This document shows positions 1 through 8,246 of a stretch of 64,000 nucleotides of DNA, piece after piece. Origin of the DNA: Clostridium yunnanense (GTDB taxonomy: Bacteria; Bacillota; Clostridia; Clostridiales; Clostridiaceae). Under the pieces are notes generated by a model. The model did not search any database. It was not told the origin of the DNA and was given only the letters and a program-made list of their open reading frames with translations. Where the stretch lies: positions 310,001 through 374,000 of the forward strand of contig NZ_JAENHN010000037.1 in assembly GCF_016595795.1 (NCBI RefSeq), given 5' to 3'. Each line of letters starts with the position of its first letter. The stretch's first letter is position 1. Made by a program: the position numbers and the translations under genes.

Positions 1-255
1 ATTTATAGTTTTTACATCTGATATTCCCTGTAAACCAGATATAGCCTTCTGCATTGGACTTGTTATTTTTTCTGAAATATCTTCTGGTGATGCACCAGGA
101 TATACTGTAACTGCAGTAACCACTGGAATATTAATATTAGGCATTGCTTCCATCTTGATGCTTTGTGCAGAATATATGCCCCCACCTATTAACATTACAA
201 TTACTAAAAAAATAACAAATCCATTTTTCAATACAAAATTGATTGCTTTTTTCAT
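1..255 (-). CDS. RND efflux transporter permease, N-terminal part
   Basis: Partial gene running off the left edge; about 85 N-terminal residues are present. The protein opens with MKKAINFVLKNG, then one hydrophobic segment (about residues 10-30), then EAMPNINIPVVTAVTVYPGA, the typical start of an AcrB/HAE1-type RND pump: first membrane helix followed by the porter-domain start with the P-G-A-S/D-P motif. Such proteins are inner-membrane proton-driven exporters of drugs or lipids. An AGGAGTGG ribosome site precedes the ATG at 255. The rest of the gene and any partner lie outside the window, so the substrate cannot be guessed. Confidence 0.85.
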   Translation of the reverse strand, partial: MKKAINFVLKNGFVIFLVIVMLIGGGIYSAQSIKMEAMPNINIPVVTAVTVYPGASPEDISEKITSPMQKAISGLQGISDVKTIN

Positions 256-398
256 TTTTCCACTCCTAGTATGATTTAATTTGTACATCTTTATTTTGAT
301 AGGTTTAAGTTTATATTTAATATTCTAGTATACTGTAGAATTTTCTTATACTTATCTTTGTTACACTAGTGTTACAGTATTGAAACTTTAGCACATAT

Positions 399-428
399 AA
401 AAGCACCTTCATTTCTGAAGGTGCTTTT
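399..428. terminator. Bidirectional intrinsic terminator
   Basis: GCACCTTC (403-410) pairs with GAAGGTGC (417-424) around a 6-nt loop, flanked by AAAA and TTTT, so it works on both strands. It closes the PadR/HAAS operon on the minus strand. Confidence 0.8.
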
Positions 429-438
429 GTCATATTAT

Positions 439-1407
439 TTAGTTAGCTCCTTGTGGAGATAGTGCTGTATTATCTTTATCTCTCTTTATTCTAAATAGAT
501 ATCTATTTAAAACAATAAATATTAATACAACTGGAACAATTATTTCTTTATCAGAAGTAAAAGCTGCAAAGCTTATTATTGTTTCAACGGAAAGCATAGC
601 TATCAATATTTTCATATTTCTTTTTTCTAAAATAAACTTTTGCGTATAATAAATTAAGACAAGCATCCAAGAAAGTGTAATCAGCAGGAATCCTACATTT
701 TTAAGAAGAAAATGTACGGTATTTGAATAATATTGAACTTCAGACACCCCTCGCTCAATTGAATCGGATCTATATGAATCTGTATCAGTATGTTTCCTAT
801 GAATAGACCATCCACTTTTATCTTGACCTGTTTCTCCTTCACCTGAATTCTTTATAAGTTCTTGAGATGCTGTTCTTTCATATTTATAATAGCTTTGCCC
901 ATTTTTATTTATTTCTACAAAGTATAAGCCATTATCATTAATATCATTGTATTCATTAAGCATCTTGGTAATCATAGTTTTATCACTTTCACTTAGTTCA
1001 ACTTTATCTTTAATAACATCCTCTATTTTCTGCTCCATCTTCGATTGAGTCATCGGCAAACTTTCATAGTATTCTTTTTGAAATTTCTCTTGTGCTATAA
1101 CGCCCGCTATTCTTACAATCCCTCCAATTACAAATACCACTATAGCAATCTTAAGAAGAATATTTGTGTATTTCTTTTGTCTACTTACTATTTCTTCTAG
1201 TTCATTTGTAAATACATCTTCATCTCCAAAATTCCTTATTGCTATCTTTATACTTTCTTTTTCACTATGTCCCTGTGACATTAGATCTCTTACACTGTCG
1301 TAAAGATGACCCTTCATCTCTTCTTTTAAAACTTTAACCTCTTCATTGTTACCATCAAAGTTTTTGTATACCTTCTCTACATAACTCTCTATGTTCAAAC
1401 TACTCAT
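439..1407 (-). CDS. HAAS-domain (permease prefix domain) membrane protein
   Basis: 322 residues. The N-terminal 75 residues (YVEKVYKNF...EEMKGHLYDSVRDLMSQGHSEKESIKIAIRNFGD) match the HAAS/permease-prefix fold commonly encoded next to PadR regulators. A first membrane helix lies near residues 82-103, a polar extracytoplasmic region near 105-225, and two or three helices in the last 90 residues. It overlaps the upstream PadR gene by 8 nt, so the two are translationally coupled and probably form a regulator-membrane responder pair. The ATG at 1407 sits directly on the GGGG ribosome site; a TTG at 1398 has better spacing and may be the true start. The ligand or signal is unknown. Confidence 0.7.
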   Translation of the reverse strand: MSSLNIESYVEKVYKNFDGNNEEVKVLKEEMKGHLYDSVRDLMSQGHSEKESIKIAIRNFGDEDVFTNELEEIVSRQKKYTNILLKIAIVVFVIGGIVRIAGVIAQEKFQKEYYESLPMTQSKMEQKIEDVIKDKVELSESDKTMITKMLNEYNDINDNGLYFVEINKNGQSYYKYERTASQELIKNSGEGETGQDKSGWSIHRKHTDTDSYRSDSIERGVSEVQYYSNTVHFLLKNVGFLLITLSWMLVLIYYTQKFILEKRNMKILIAMLSVETIISFAAFTSDKEIIVPVVLIFIVLNRYLFRIKRDKDNTALSPQGAN

Positions 1408-1738
1408 CCCCTTTTATAAAATTATCCACAAGCTTTTTTAGTATATCCCATTCCTTTATTCTATCTTTAAGAAAATCATTTCCTTCTTCCGTAAGTCTAT
1501 AATATCTTCTTCTTCCCCCACCAGTTCCTTCGCTGTCATTCCAATAACCTTCAAGACAGTTCTTTTTTTCTAATCTTTTTAGTGAAACATAAAGCGTCGC
1601 TTCCTTTATCTCATAATCTATACTTGATTTATCCTTTATCCTTTTGGCTATTTCGTATCCATATAGATCTTTTTCCTTAAGCACTGATAATATCATCATG
1701 TCAATATACCCTTTTAATATCTCTTTATCAAAATCCAC
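1400..1738 (-). CDS. PadR-family transcriptional regulator
   Basis: 112 residues from the GTG at 1738, chosen because AGGAGGAG sits 4-5 nt upstream; an ATG at 1768 would place that ribosome site inside the gene. The winged-helix PadR core is clear: LKGYIDMMILSVLKEKDLYGYEIAKRI, then EATLYVSLKRLEKK and GGGRRRYYRLTEEG for the recognition helix and wing. It is a short PadR-s2 type protein with a brief C-terminal dimerisation helix. PadR proteins are small homodimeric repressors, often autoregulated. Two palindromes over the promoter just upstream (1775-1843) are the likely operators. Confidence 0.9.
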   Translation of the reverse strand: MDFDKEILKGYIDMMILSVLKEKDLYGYEIAKRIKDKSSIDYEIKEATLYVSLKRLEKKNCLEGYWNDSEGTGGGRRRYYRLTEEGNDFLKDRIKEWDILKKLVDNFIKGDE

Positions 1739-1774
1739 AGTTCTCCTCCTATCTCTCAACCTATTCACATATTA

Positions 1775-1843
1775 AAGTACTTCATAATATAAAGTACTTG
1801 TATTTATTATAAAGTAAACTACTTCATAATGTAAAGTAGTTTT
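1775..1843 (-). promoter_or_regulatory. padR promoter with two palindromic operators
   Basis: Two imperfect repeats of one palindrome: AAGTACTT arms at 1775-1782 and 1792-1799, and AAACTACTT/AAGTAGTTT arms at 1817-1825 and 1835-1843, both with a CATAATRTA centre. On the minus strand TTTACA within the distal palindrome and TATAAT 17-18 nt downstream form a sigma-A promoter, so one site covers the -35 region and the other lies just past the -10. This is the expected layout for PadR autorepression. Confidence 0.7.
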
Positions 1844-2098
1844 TTAAAATTTTTCCCTTTACCTCTAAATGCTATAAATTTAGCATTCCTCACAATAAAA
1901 GTGCTTTTTATTTAAAATATAGGCTGTGTTTAAGAATATTGCTGAAATTAATCGGTTAATTTCAACACGATACTTTAACAGCGCAAAATACAAAAATGGC
2001 TACCTGATGGATTGTCTATCCTTCAGGTAGCCATTACATTATTATTGCTACAACCTATTTTAAAACATAATCATAAGCAAATTGCATTATTACAAATT
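1844..2098. other. Intergenic region with terminator
   Basis: No gene is visible. A hairpin at 1996-2034 (GGCTACCTGA against TTCAGGTAGCC) is a strong candidate terminator; the A/T-rich flanks suit either strand, and it lies just beyond the J/TPR gene's end. The segment near 1922-1985 (GGCTGTGTTTAAG..., with a TTAATCGGTTAA palindrome) resembles the tip of a lost insertion sequence, but that is only an impression. Confidence 0.5.
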
Positions 2099-4654
2099 TT
2101 ACTTAAACAAAGCTTTGAACAAACCTTTTTTCTCAGTTTTTCTACTATTAAGCTTTTCTATTAGTTTAATCTTCATCTCATTTGCAGTACTGTTGTTAAA
2201 GTCTATCTCTAGCATTCTATCACAAACAATTAAAGCTTCTTGATATAACCCCTTATAATATAGCAACCTAAGTTTTAAGAGTAATACATCCAGATTATTT
2301 CCATCAATCTTCAACGCTATATTACATTCTTTTTCTGCCTCAGGAATTCTTTCTAATTGATAGAAGGACCAACCTTTGTTTTGATGAGCTAATATATACT
2401 TTGGATCTAGCTCTATAGCTTTATCACAATACTTTATGCATTCTTCATATCTTTTAAGACAGTATAATGAATAACTTATATTTACATAGCAATTTCTTTG
2501 CTTTGGATCTAGTTCTATAGATTTAAAAAAGTATTTAAGCGCCTCTTCATACTTTTCTAATTCATTAAATATATGACCAGCTGAGTAATAATAGGGTGCA
2601 TAATTAGAATCACAATCTATTGCTTGTTTGTATAAGGAAAGTGCTTCTTCAAAATTGTTTCTTCTTTCCATAATAGTTCCTTTTAAATCATAGAAACTAT
2701 CTTTATACTTAATTCCTTCTAAGTCAATGACATCATCTAATAATTTTAAAGCGTCCTCTTCTTTAGACGTGCTTAAAAGAGATTGCACCTTATAATAATA
2801 TGCTCCTCCATTGTTTATATTTATTTTAATTGCAGAATCAAAACAATCCACAGCTTCATTATATTTTTCAACATAATAGTAACACAATCCCTTTAGATAG
2901 TAGTATTCATCATTATTTTCATCAAATTCTAACGAATAATCACAATACTCGATAGCTTCCTCGTATCTACGAAGCCTCATTAATACCCTTGTCTTGCAAT
3001 AATATAATCTGCCATCCTTAAACCCTAAATCAATGGCTTTATTATAAATATCAAGGGCTTCATCATATAGACTTACAGCAGTAAGTGCCTTAATCTTTAT
3101 TATATAAGCATCAAGTAAATACTGATATTTATTAAGTGCAATATTACATGCTTCCAAACAATCTTCATAAAGTTCTAAACCTAAAAATGCTTCTGCTTTG
3201 TTCTTATAAGCGTGAGCCATACTAGAATCTAATTCAATTGCTTTATCCGCACATACCAGTGCCTCACTGTATTTTTTCATTATATTAAAGATATAGGCCT
3301 TATTGTTATGAGCTGAGGAACTTTTGTCATTTATGCTTATTACTCTATCATATTGTTCTATTGCCTCGTCATATTTACCTAACCTATCCAACATATCTGC
3401 TTTAAAAAAGTTTAATTCATAATTATTTTCATATACTTCTAAAGCTTCACAAACTGTTTTATATGCTAAATTATCATTTTTTAATTTAAGTAGTACATGA
3501 CAAAGAAGACAATACATATTGTCTGTAAAATCCGTTTCTTCTCTAAGCTCTTTTAATATATTATAACTTTCTTCTGCCTTTGAAGTTTTAAAGTAAGCTT
3601 CAGCAAGCTTATATTTCAATTTCTTGTCAGCACTATCCTTATCTAAATCACATAAAATATCATCAATATAAAAATTATAGGCTGAAGTAAGTATTATATT
3701 GAAATCATTTCTATAGTGATACATATCATTTAATATTTCCATGCACTTTACTGCTTGATCATACCTTCCTAAACTGATGCAACATTTACCTTGAGCAAGT
3801 AAAGCTCCAGCATCATCAAACTTTATATCCAAAACTTTATTATAATCATTATAAGCGTTATCAAGCTCCCCTAATCTCGAATACAATTCACCTCTGTAAA
3901 AATAGGCATCAATATCTTCAGTATATTTAACTATTATATCTGTAAGTATTGCTTTAGCTTCGTCAAGCTTACCCCTGCAAATAAGATACCTTGCTTCTAG
4001 TATAAGTAAGTCAGGATGTACTTCACAAATCGCTTTTGCTAAATCTATATATTTATGAGCTGTATACAAATCATAGTCATCTAAAGCACTGGATATCTTA
4101 TTATAGGCTGATATAAATTCATCCTCTTTTCCTAAAACACAATCTTTTAAATATTCATAACGGAATGCGCTTCCTTTATCAATCCTATATAACACAAAGT
4201 CAATGAAATTCTTAGGAAAGTTTTTATATAAACTATCTTTTTTAGTGCTCCAGGAAAAATAACTATCAAATATCTTCCAAACATCATTTGGAAAATTAAA
4301 ATTATCCATAATAAAAGTTAAGATTTTCCCACTAATCTCTGACGCCGTATCTATGTTATAACAAACATCCTTCTCTAGAAGTTTCGTCCACTCTTCAGCA
4401 TTAAGTCTTCTTTCAAAGTTTTCATAACATACTTTAAATTCTTTCATAAATTCGTCTGCTGGAGATAACTCTTCTTCGACTTTTGTATCTTTTTCTTTAG
4501 CTATTCTACAAGCCTCTTCATAGGCAACTCTTAAATTTTGAAAACCTTCTGGATCTTGTTCAGGTGAATACTTTGTTAAGAGCTTTGAATAAGCCTTCCT
4601 TATGGCGTTTAAATCATCAGTTTTAGAAATACCTAGAGCCTCAAAACAATCCAT
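2099..4654 (-). CDS. J-like domain protein with TPR array, HscC partner
   Basis: 851 residues. Residues 1-55 have the helical layout of a J domain (ALGISKTDDLNAIRKAYSKLL), but the HPD tripeptide between helices II and III reads SPE (KYSPEQDPEGFQNLRVAYEE). From about residue 190 to 840 the protein is a long run of tetratricopeptide repeats (for example AYFYRGELYSRLGELDNAY, AHNNKAYIFNIMKKYSEAL), enough for 16 or more units, ending in a basic tail. Its ATG follows the hscC TAG stop directly, with AAGGGGGA as ribosome site inside hscC, so the two genes are coupled. It most likely serves as a dedicated cochaperone or client adaptor of the Hsp70 encoded upstream; this is inferred from context. Confidence 0.8.
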   Translation of the reverse strand: MDCFEALGISKTDDLNAIRKAYSKLLTKYSPEQDPEGFQNLRVAYEEACRIAKEKDTKVEEELSPADEFMKEFKVCYENFERRLNAEEWTKLLEKDVCYNIDTASEISGKILTFIMDNFNFPNDVWKIFDSYFSWSTKKDSLYKNFPKNFIDFVLYRIDKGSAFRYEYLKDCVLGKEDEFISAYNKISSALDDYDLYTAHKYIDLAKAICEVHPDLLILEARYLICRGKLDEAKAILTDIIVKYTEDIDAYFYRGELYSRLGELDNAYNDYNKVLDIKFDDAGALLAQGKCCISLGRYDQAVKCMEILNDMYHYRNDFNIILTSAYNFYIDDILCDLDKDSADKKLKYKLAEAYFKTSKAEESYNILKELREETDFTDNMYCLLCHVLLKLKNDNLAYKTVCEALEVYENNYELNFFKADMLDRLGKYDEAIEQYDRVISINDKSSSAHNNKAYIFNIMKKYSEALVCADKAIELDSSMAHAYKNKAEAFLGLELYEDCLEACNIALNKYQYLLDAYIIKIKALTAVSLYDEALDIYNKAIDLGFKDGRLYYCKTRVLMRLRRYEEAIEYCDYSLEFDENNDEYYYLKGLCYYYVEKYNEAVDCFDSAIKININNGGAYYYKVQSLLSTSKEEDALKLLDDVIDLEGIKYKDSFYDLKGTIMERRNNFEEALSLYKQAIDCDSNYAPYYYSAGHIFNELEKYEEALKYFFKSIELDPKQRNCYVNISYSLYCLKRYEECIKYCDKAIELDPKYILAHQNKGWSFYQLERIPEAEKECNIALKIDGNNLDVLLLKLRLLYYKGLYQEALIVCDRMLEIDFNNSTANEMKIKLIEKLNSRKTEKKGLFKALFK

Positions 4655-6355
4655 CTAAAAGTCCCCCTTAGTATCTATACTATCAAATATTTCTTTTATT
4701 TTATTTCTAAAGTCTTTTATTTCTCTTAAATCTTGCCTTTCAAGCACCTCTTCAAACTCACTTATAAGTCTTCCTATTTCTTGTCTTACTAATCCTAGAT
4801 TTTCTTCAAAAAGCCTCTCTCCCCTAGTTATTATGAGTTTATTTTCATGGTTTTCCCTTGGATGTATCTTTAAACTAGCTAAACTCTCCATTCTACTGGC
4901 TACTTCTTGTTTAGTCATATATCCAGGATTTTTTTCAATTATTACTGTTTTCTTCACTCCAGTAGATACTACCATTACCTCAACTTCTAATATTCCATTT
5001 ATGTCGTAAGTATATCTTACATCTACGGCTTCTTCACCACCTAATGCAGCTGGTACTACAGCATTTAGCTCACCAAGATATATATTATCTTTTGAAAGAC
5101 GGGACTCTCCCTGTAATATCTCCACATTTATAATCTTTTGATTATCATAAACTGTACATAATCTCTCAACTTTGCTTACAGGTATTGTTGTATTTCTCTC
5201 TATTATTGGTAGGAAATGTCCGCTTTCATATTGGCCATGAGACTTTTTCACAGATACCGTAGTTCCTAACGTATAAGGACAAACATCTGTAAGTATAATT
5301 TCCTTAAATGCAGCATCTTTTCCCTTCAGTGCAGCTTGTACTCCAGCACCTAAAGCCACTACCTCATCAGGATTTATATTTACATAAGCTAACTTACCAA
5401 ATAACTTACTAACAAAGGTTCTTATGATAGGAAGCTTTGTGGCTCCTCCTACTAAAAGTATTGAATCAATATCATTTACTTTAAGAGATGCATCACTGAG
5501 TGCTCTTTCAACGGGGTTCCTTAATCTAGTTAATAGATTCTTCACATTCTTTTCATAATCTTCTAAGAGTATATCGCAAGATAATAACTCCTCATCGATC
5601 TTAGAGCTTAATGTTATAACCTTAGCCTCACCAAAAGCTCTTTTACCAACTTCAGCTTCCTTCTTTAAGAAAGAATAATCCTTTTCACTGATTTCATCTC
5701 TTTTCTTGTTGTTATGTTTTAAAAACATAGCTACCAATGCTTCTGTAAAATCTTCTCCACCTAGATAATTATCCCCAGCAACTGCTCTAACTTCCATGAT
5801 ATTATCAAATAGTTCTAGTATAGATACATCAAAGGTTCCTCCCCCAAGATCAAACACCAAGAACTTTGTATCTGACTTGGCGTGGTGAAGTCCATAAGCT
5901 AGAGCTGCTGCAGTTGGTTCAGTCACTAGTCTTTCTACTCTAAGTCCTGCCAATTCTCCTGCTCTTTGAGTAGCCTTCCTCTGACTATCACTAAAATAAG
6001 CAGGAACACTTACTACAGCTTCAGTCACTGGTACCCCAAGGAATCTTTCAGCATCTTCTTTTAAAGATTTTAGTATTAAAGCAGATAATTCTTCTGGCAA
6101 AAACTCTTTATCATATAGTTTATATATCTTTTTACTCCCCATATTCCGCTTAAATACAGATGCACTAGCCTCTGGATGAGTTATCTGTCTTTCCTTAGCT
6201 ATCTTCCCTATTAGGATTTCTCCATTATCATCTACGCTTACTACTGATGGAGTTAAGCTTTCTCCAAAAGAATTAGGAATAATTACAGGACCCTTCTCGG
6301 TCCAATAAGACACTAAACTATTGGTTGTACCTAAATCAATTCCTATATTAACCAT
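4655..6355 (-). CDS. hscC: Hsp70-family chaperone HscC
   Basis: 566 residues from the ATG at 6355, which has GAGGTAGGG just upstream and gives the usual MVNIGIDLGTTNS start; an in-frame ATG at 6391 would add 12 extra residues. Motifs seen: phosphate-1 GIDLGTTNS, phosphate-2 DLGGGTFDVS and the adenosine motif VGGATKLP. The substrate-binding beta region follows (ERNTTIPVSKV, IIEKNP) with a shortened helical lid, as in the HscC subgroup, which is shorter than DnaK and lacks its long C-terminal tail. It is an ATP-driven cytoplasmic chaperone. The next gene encodes a J-like TPR protein, a frequent pairing in Firmicutes. Housekeeping dnaK operon features (hrcA, grpE) are absent here. Confidence 0.88.
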   Translation of the reverse strand: MVNIGIDLGTTNSLVSYWTEKGPVIIPNSFGESLTPSVVSVDDNGEILIGKIAKERQITHPEASASVFKRNMGSKKIYKLYDKEFLPEELSALILKSLKEDAERFLGVPVTEAVVSVPAYFSDSQRKATQRAGELAGLRVERLVTEPTAAALAYGLHHAKSDTKFLVFDLGGGTFDVSILELFDNIMEVRAVAGDNYLGGEDFTEALVAMFLKHNNKKRDEISEKDYSFLKKEAEVGKRAFGEAKVITLSSKIDEELLSCDILLEDYEKNVKNLLTRLRNPVERALSDASLKVNDIDSILLVGGATKLPIIRTFVSKLFGKLAYVNINPDEVVALGAGVQAALKGKDAAFKEIILTDVCPYTLGTTVSVKKSHGQYESGHFLPIIERNTTIPVSKVERLCTVYDNQKIINVEILQGESRLSKDNIYLGELNAVVPAALGGEEAVDVRYTYDINGILEVEVMVVSTGVKKTVIIEKNPGYMTKQEVASRMESLASLKIHPRENHENKLIITRGERLFEENLGLVRQEIGRLISEFEEVLERQDLREIKDFRNKIKEIFDSIDTKGDF

Positions 6356-6619
6356 ATACCCTACCTCAATTAATTTATTGATATCATTCATAGTTTTTAT
6401 ATATTTAATGACGAACTTTATTACAGGTAAATTTATCCTTATTATATTTATCTACATTTTATTATATTCGTTATATAATTCCAATAGTTTATGCAATTAC
6501 ATATTCGCACTAAAATCTGCCTTAATACCTATTAAAATTAGCCCGCTCTTTTCTTTAGTCCATATTAATTAAGGTCGATAATTATTTATATATACTATAT
6601 TTACTTGGGGGTTAAACAA

Positions 6620-8158
6620 ATGACAAAATCTTTAAAAAACAACTTGATGCTAAAGCTTTCTTTTGGTGTAGTGTTATTAATTTTACTAGTTGCTATATTA
6701 GGTAGATTTTTTACCTTTTTAGATATGCAAGGTAAGATGGATAACATGGAACAAATTTCTGCAAGTATGATTTCAGCATCTTACCTAGTAGGACTTATTC
6801 CTGTTATACTACTAGTTTCAGCTTTTTACTTATACAAATTCAAAAATCCGGAACACGAAAGTATTCCCTTACTTTTAACATTAACATTGACTTTTTCAAG
6901 TATTGCCATTATTGCGGTTGGAAATGGTTTGGTTGAATATCATTTTTCAATATTTATGATAATTGCTATCATTGCTTACTTTGATAGTATAAAAAACATA
7001 TTGATAAGCACATTAATTTTTGCAGTTCACCATATTGCAGGATATTTTTTGTTCCCTGAGCTTTTATGCGGAACGCACAATTATCCCTTCCAAATGTTAA
7101 TGCTTCATGCAATATTTTTAATATTAACTAGTGCAGCTACTATACTTATGATTTCTACTAACCAGAAAAATGAAGCTTCACTTAATGAGGAAAGATCCAA
7201 TAAAAAGGATGAAATTGAAGAAATACTTAAGAACATATCTAGTACCATTAATAATTTGACTAACTACTCAGAAAACCTTTCTGGCAGTGTTAAAAACAGC
7301 TTAAGTCTTTCAAATGACATAAACTTTGCTATGAAACATATAGAAGATGCTAGCTTAAATCAATTTAACTATACTTCTGAGAGTTCAAAAGCTTTAGCTG
7401 AAGTATCACAAGGAATATTTGATATAGCCACTGCTTCTGACAGAGCTTCATTAAAGACTGTTGAAACAGTAAAAGAAGCTGAAAATGGCGAAAAAGCAAT
7501 AAAACAAGTAGTTAATCAAATGAACTCAATAGATAATTCAGTTGGCAATGTAGCTGAGATAATAGAAGTGTTTAGTAAACAGTCCAAGGACATTGATCAG
7601 GTAGTTCAGGTAATAAGTGCTATTGCAGAACAAACTAACCTATTAGCACTTAATGCAGCAATAGAAGCTGCTAGAGCTGGGGAAAGCGGAAAAGGCTTTG
7701 CTGTAGTTGCTGATGAAGTTAGAAAACTTGCTGAAGAATCTCAAGAATCAGCAATAAAAATCTCTGATATGATTAAGAGCGTACAAGAAAATATTAATAA
7801 TGCAAATAAAGCAATGAACATAGGTATCAAGGATGTTCGTACTGGTATAGATGTAGTTAATGAAACCGGAAGAACCTTTAACAACATTCTTCAAGCTATA
7901 GATGTAGTTAGAGATGATGTTTCTAAGGTTGCTAGGGTATCACAAGATGTATCTGCTGCTGCAGAGCAAGTTACAAGTTCCATAGAACAAGTTGCAGAAC
8001 ATGCAGATAACAATTCTAATAAGACACAGGAAACTGCTCACTCTATAGTGCAGCAAAATCAATACCTAGAGCAGATGTTTGAAATCTCTGAGAAGCTAGA
8101 ATCAACTTCACGAACTCTTCAAGATCTAGTTGATAGATTCAATAGCAATAGAACATAG
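6620..8158 (+). CDS. Methyl-accepting chemotaxis protein, membrane-embedded sensor
   Basis: 512 residues from the ATG at 6620, selected because GGGGGT lies 7 nt upstream; a TTG at 6605 is less plausible. Residues 10-180 form about six membrane helices with only short loops, so the sensor lies in the membrane instead of an extracytoplasmic Cache or four-helix domain. No HAMP domain is obvious. The rest is the coiled-coil signalling domain with the hairpin tip [20 protein letters not shown] and [20 protein letters not shown], which binds CheA/CheW. It stands alone, divergent from hscC and closed by its own terminator. The ligand is unknown. Confidence 0.9.
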   Translation: MTKSLKNNLMLKLSFGVVLLILLVAILGRFFTFLDMQGKMDNMEQISASMISASYLVGLIPVILLVSAFYLYKFKNPEHESIPLLLTLTLTFSSIAIIAVGNGLVEYHFSIFMIIAIIAYFDSIKNILISTLIFAVHHIAGYFLFPELLCGTHNYPFQMLMLHAIFLILTSAATILMISTNQKNEASLNEERSNKKDEIEEILKNISSTINNLTNYSENLSGSVKNSLSLSNDINFAMKHIEDASLNQFNYTSESSKALAEVSQGIFDIATASDRASLKTVETVKEAENGEKAIKQVVNQMNSIDNSVGNVAEIIEVFSKQSKDIDQVVQVISAIAEQTNLLALNAAIEAARAGESGKGFAVVADEVRKLAEESQESAIKISDMIKSVQENINNANKAMNIGIKDVRTGIDVVNETGRTFNNILQAIDVVRDDVSKVARVSQDVSAAAEQVTSSIEQVAEHADNNSNKTQETAHSIVQQNQYLEQMFEISEKLESTSRTLQDLVDRFNSNRT

Positions 8159-8165
8159 GTATACT

Positions 8166-8200
8166 AAAGGAGAAAGTTTTTAATGGCTTTCTCCTTTTGT
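8166..8200 (+). terminator. Terminator after the MCP gene
   Basis: AAAGGAGAAAG (8166-8176) pairs with CTTTCTCCTTT (8187-8197), followed by TTGTT. Confidence 0.8.
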
Positions 8201-8246
8201 TATATCCTAAACGCTTAACATTTAATTAAACAATTAATACACTACT

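Noticed and set aside
1922-1985. Insertion sequence end
   Set aside because: Only a vague resemblance (GGCTGTGTTTAAG and a TTAATCGGTTAA palindrome) with no transposase fragment or second end.
6321-6572. 83-codon plus-strand frame overlapping the hscC start
   Set aside because: Lies over the hscC N-terminus and promoter; no ribosome site.
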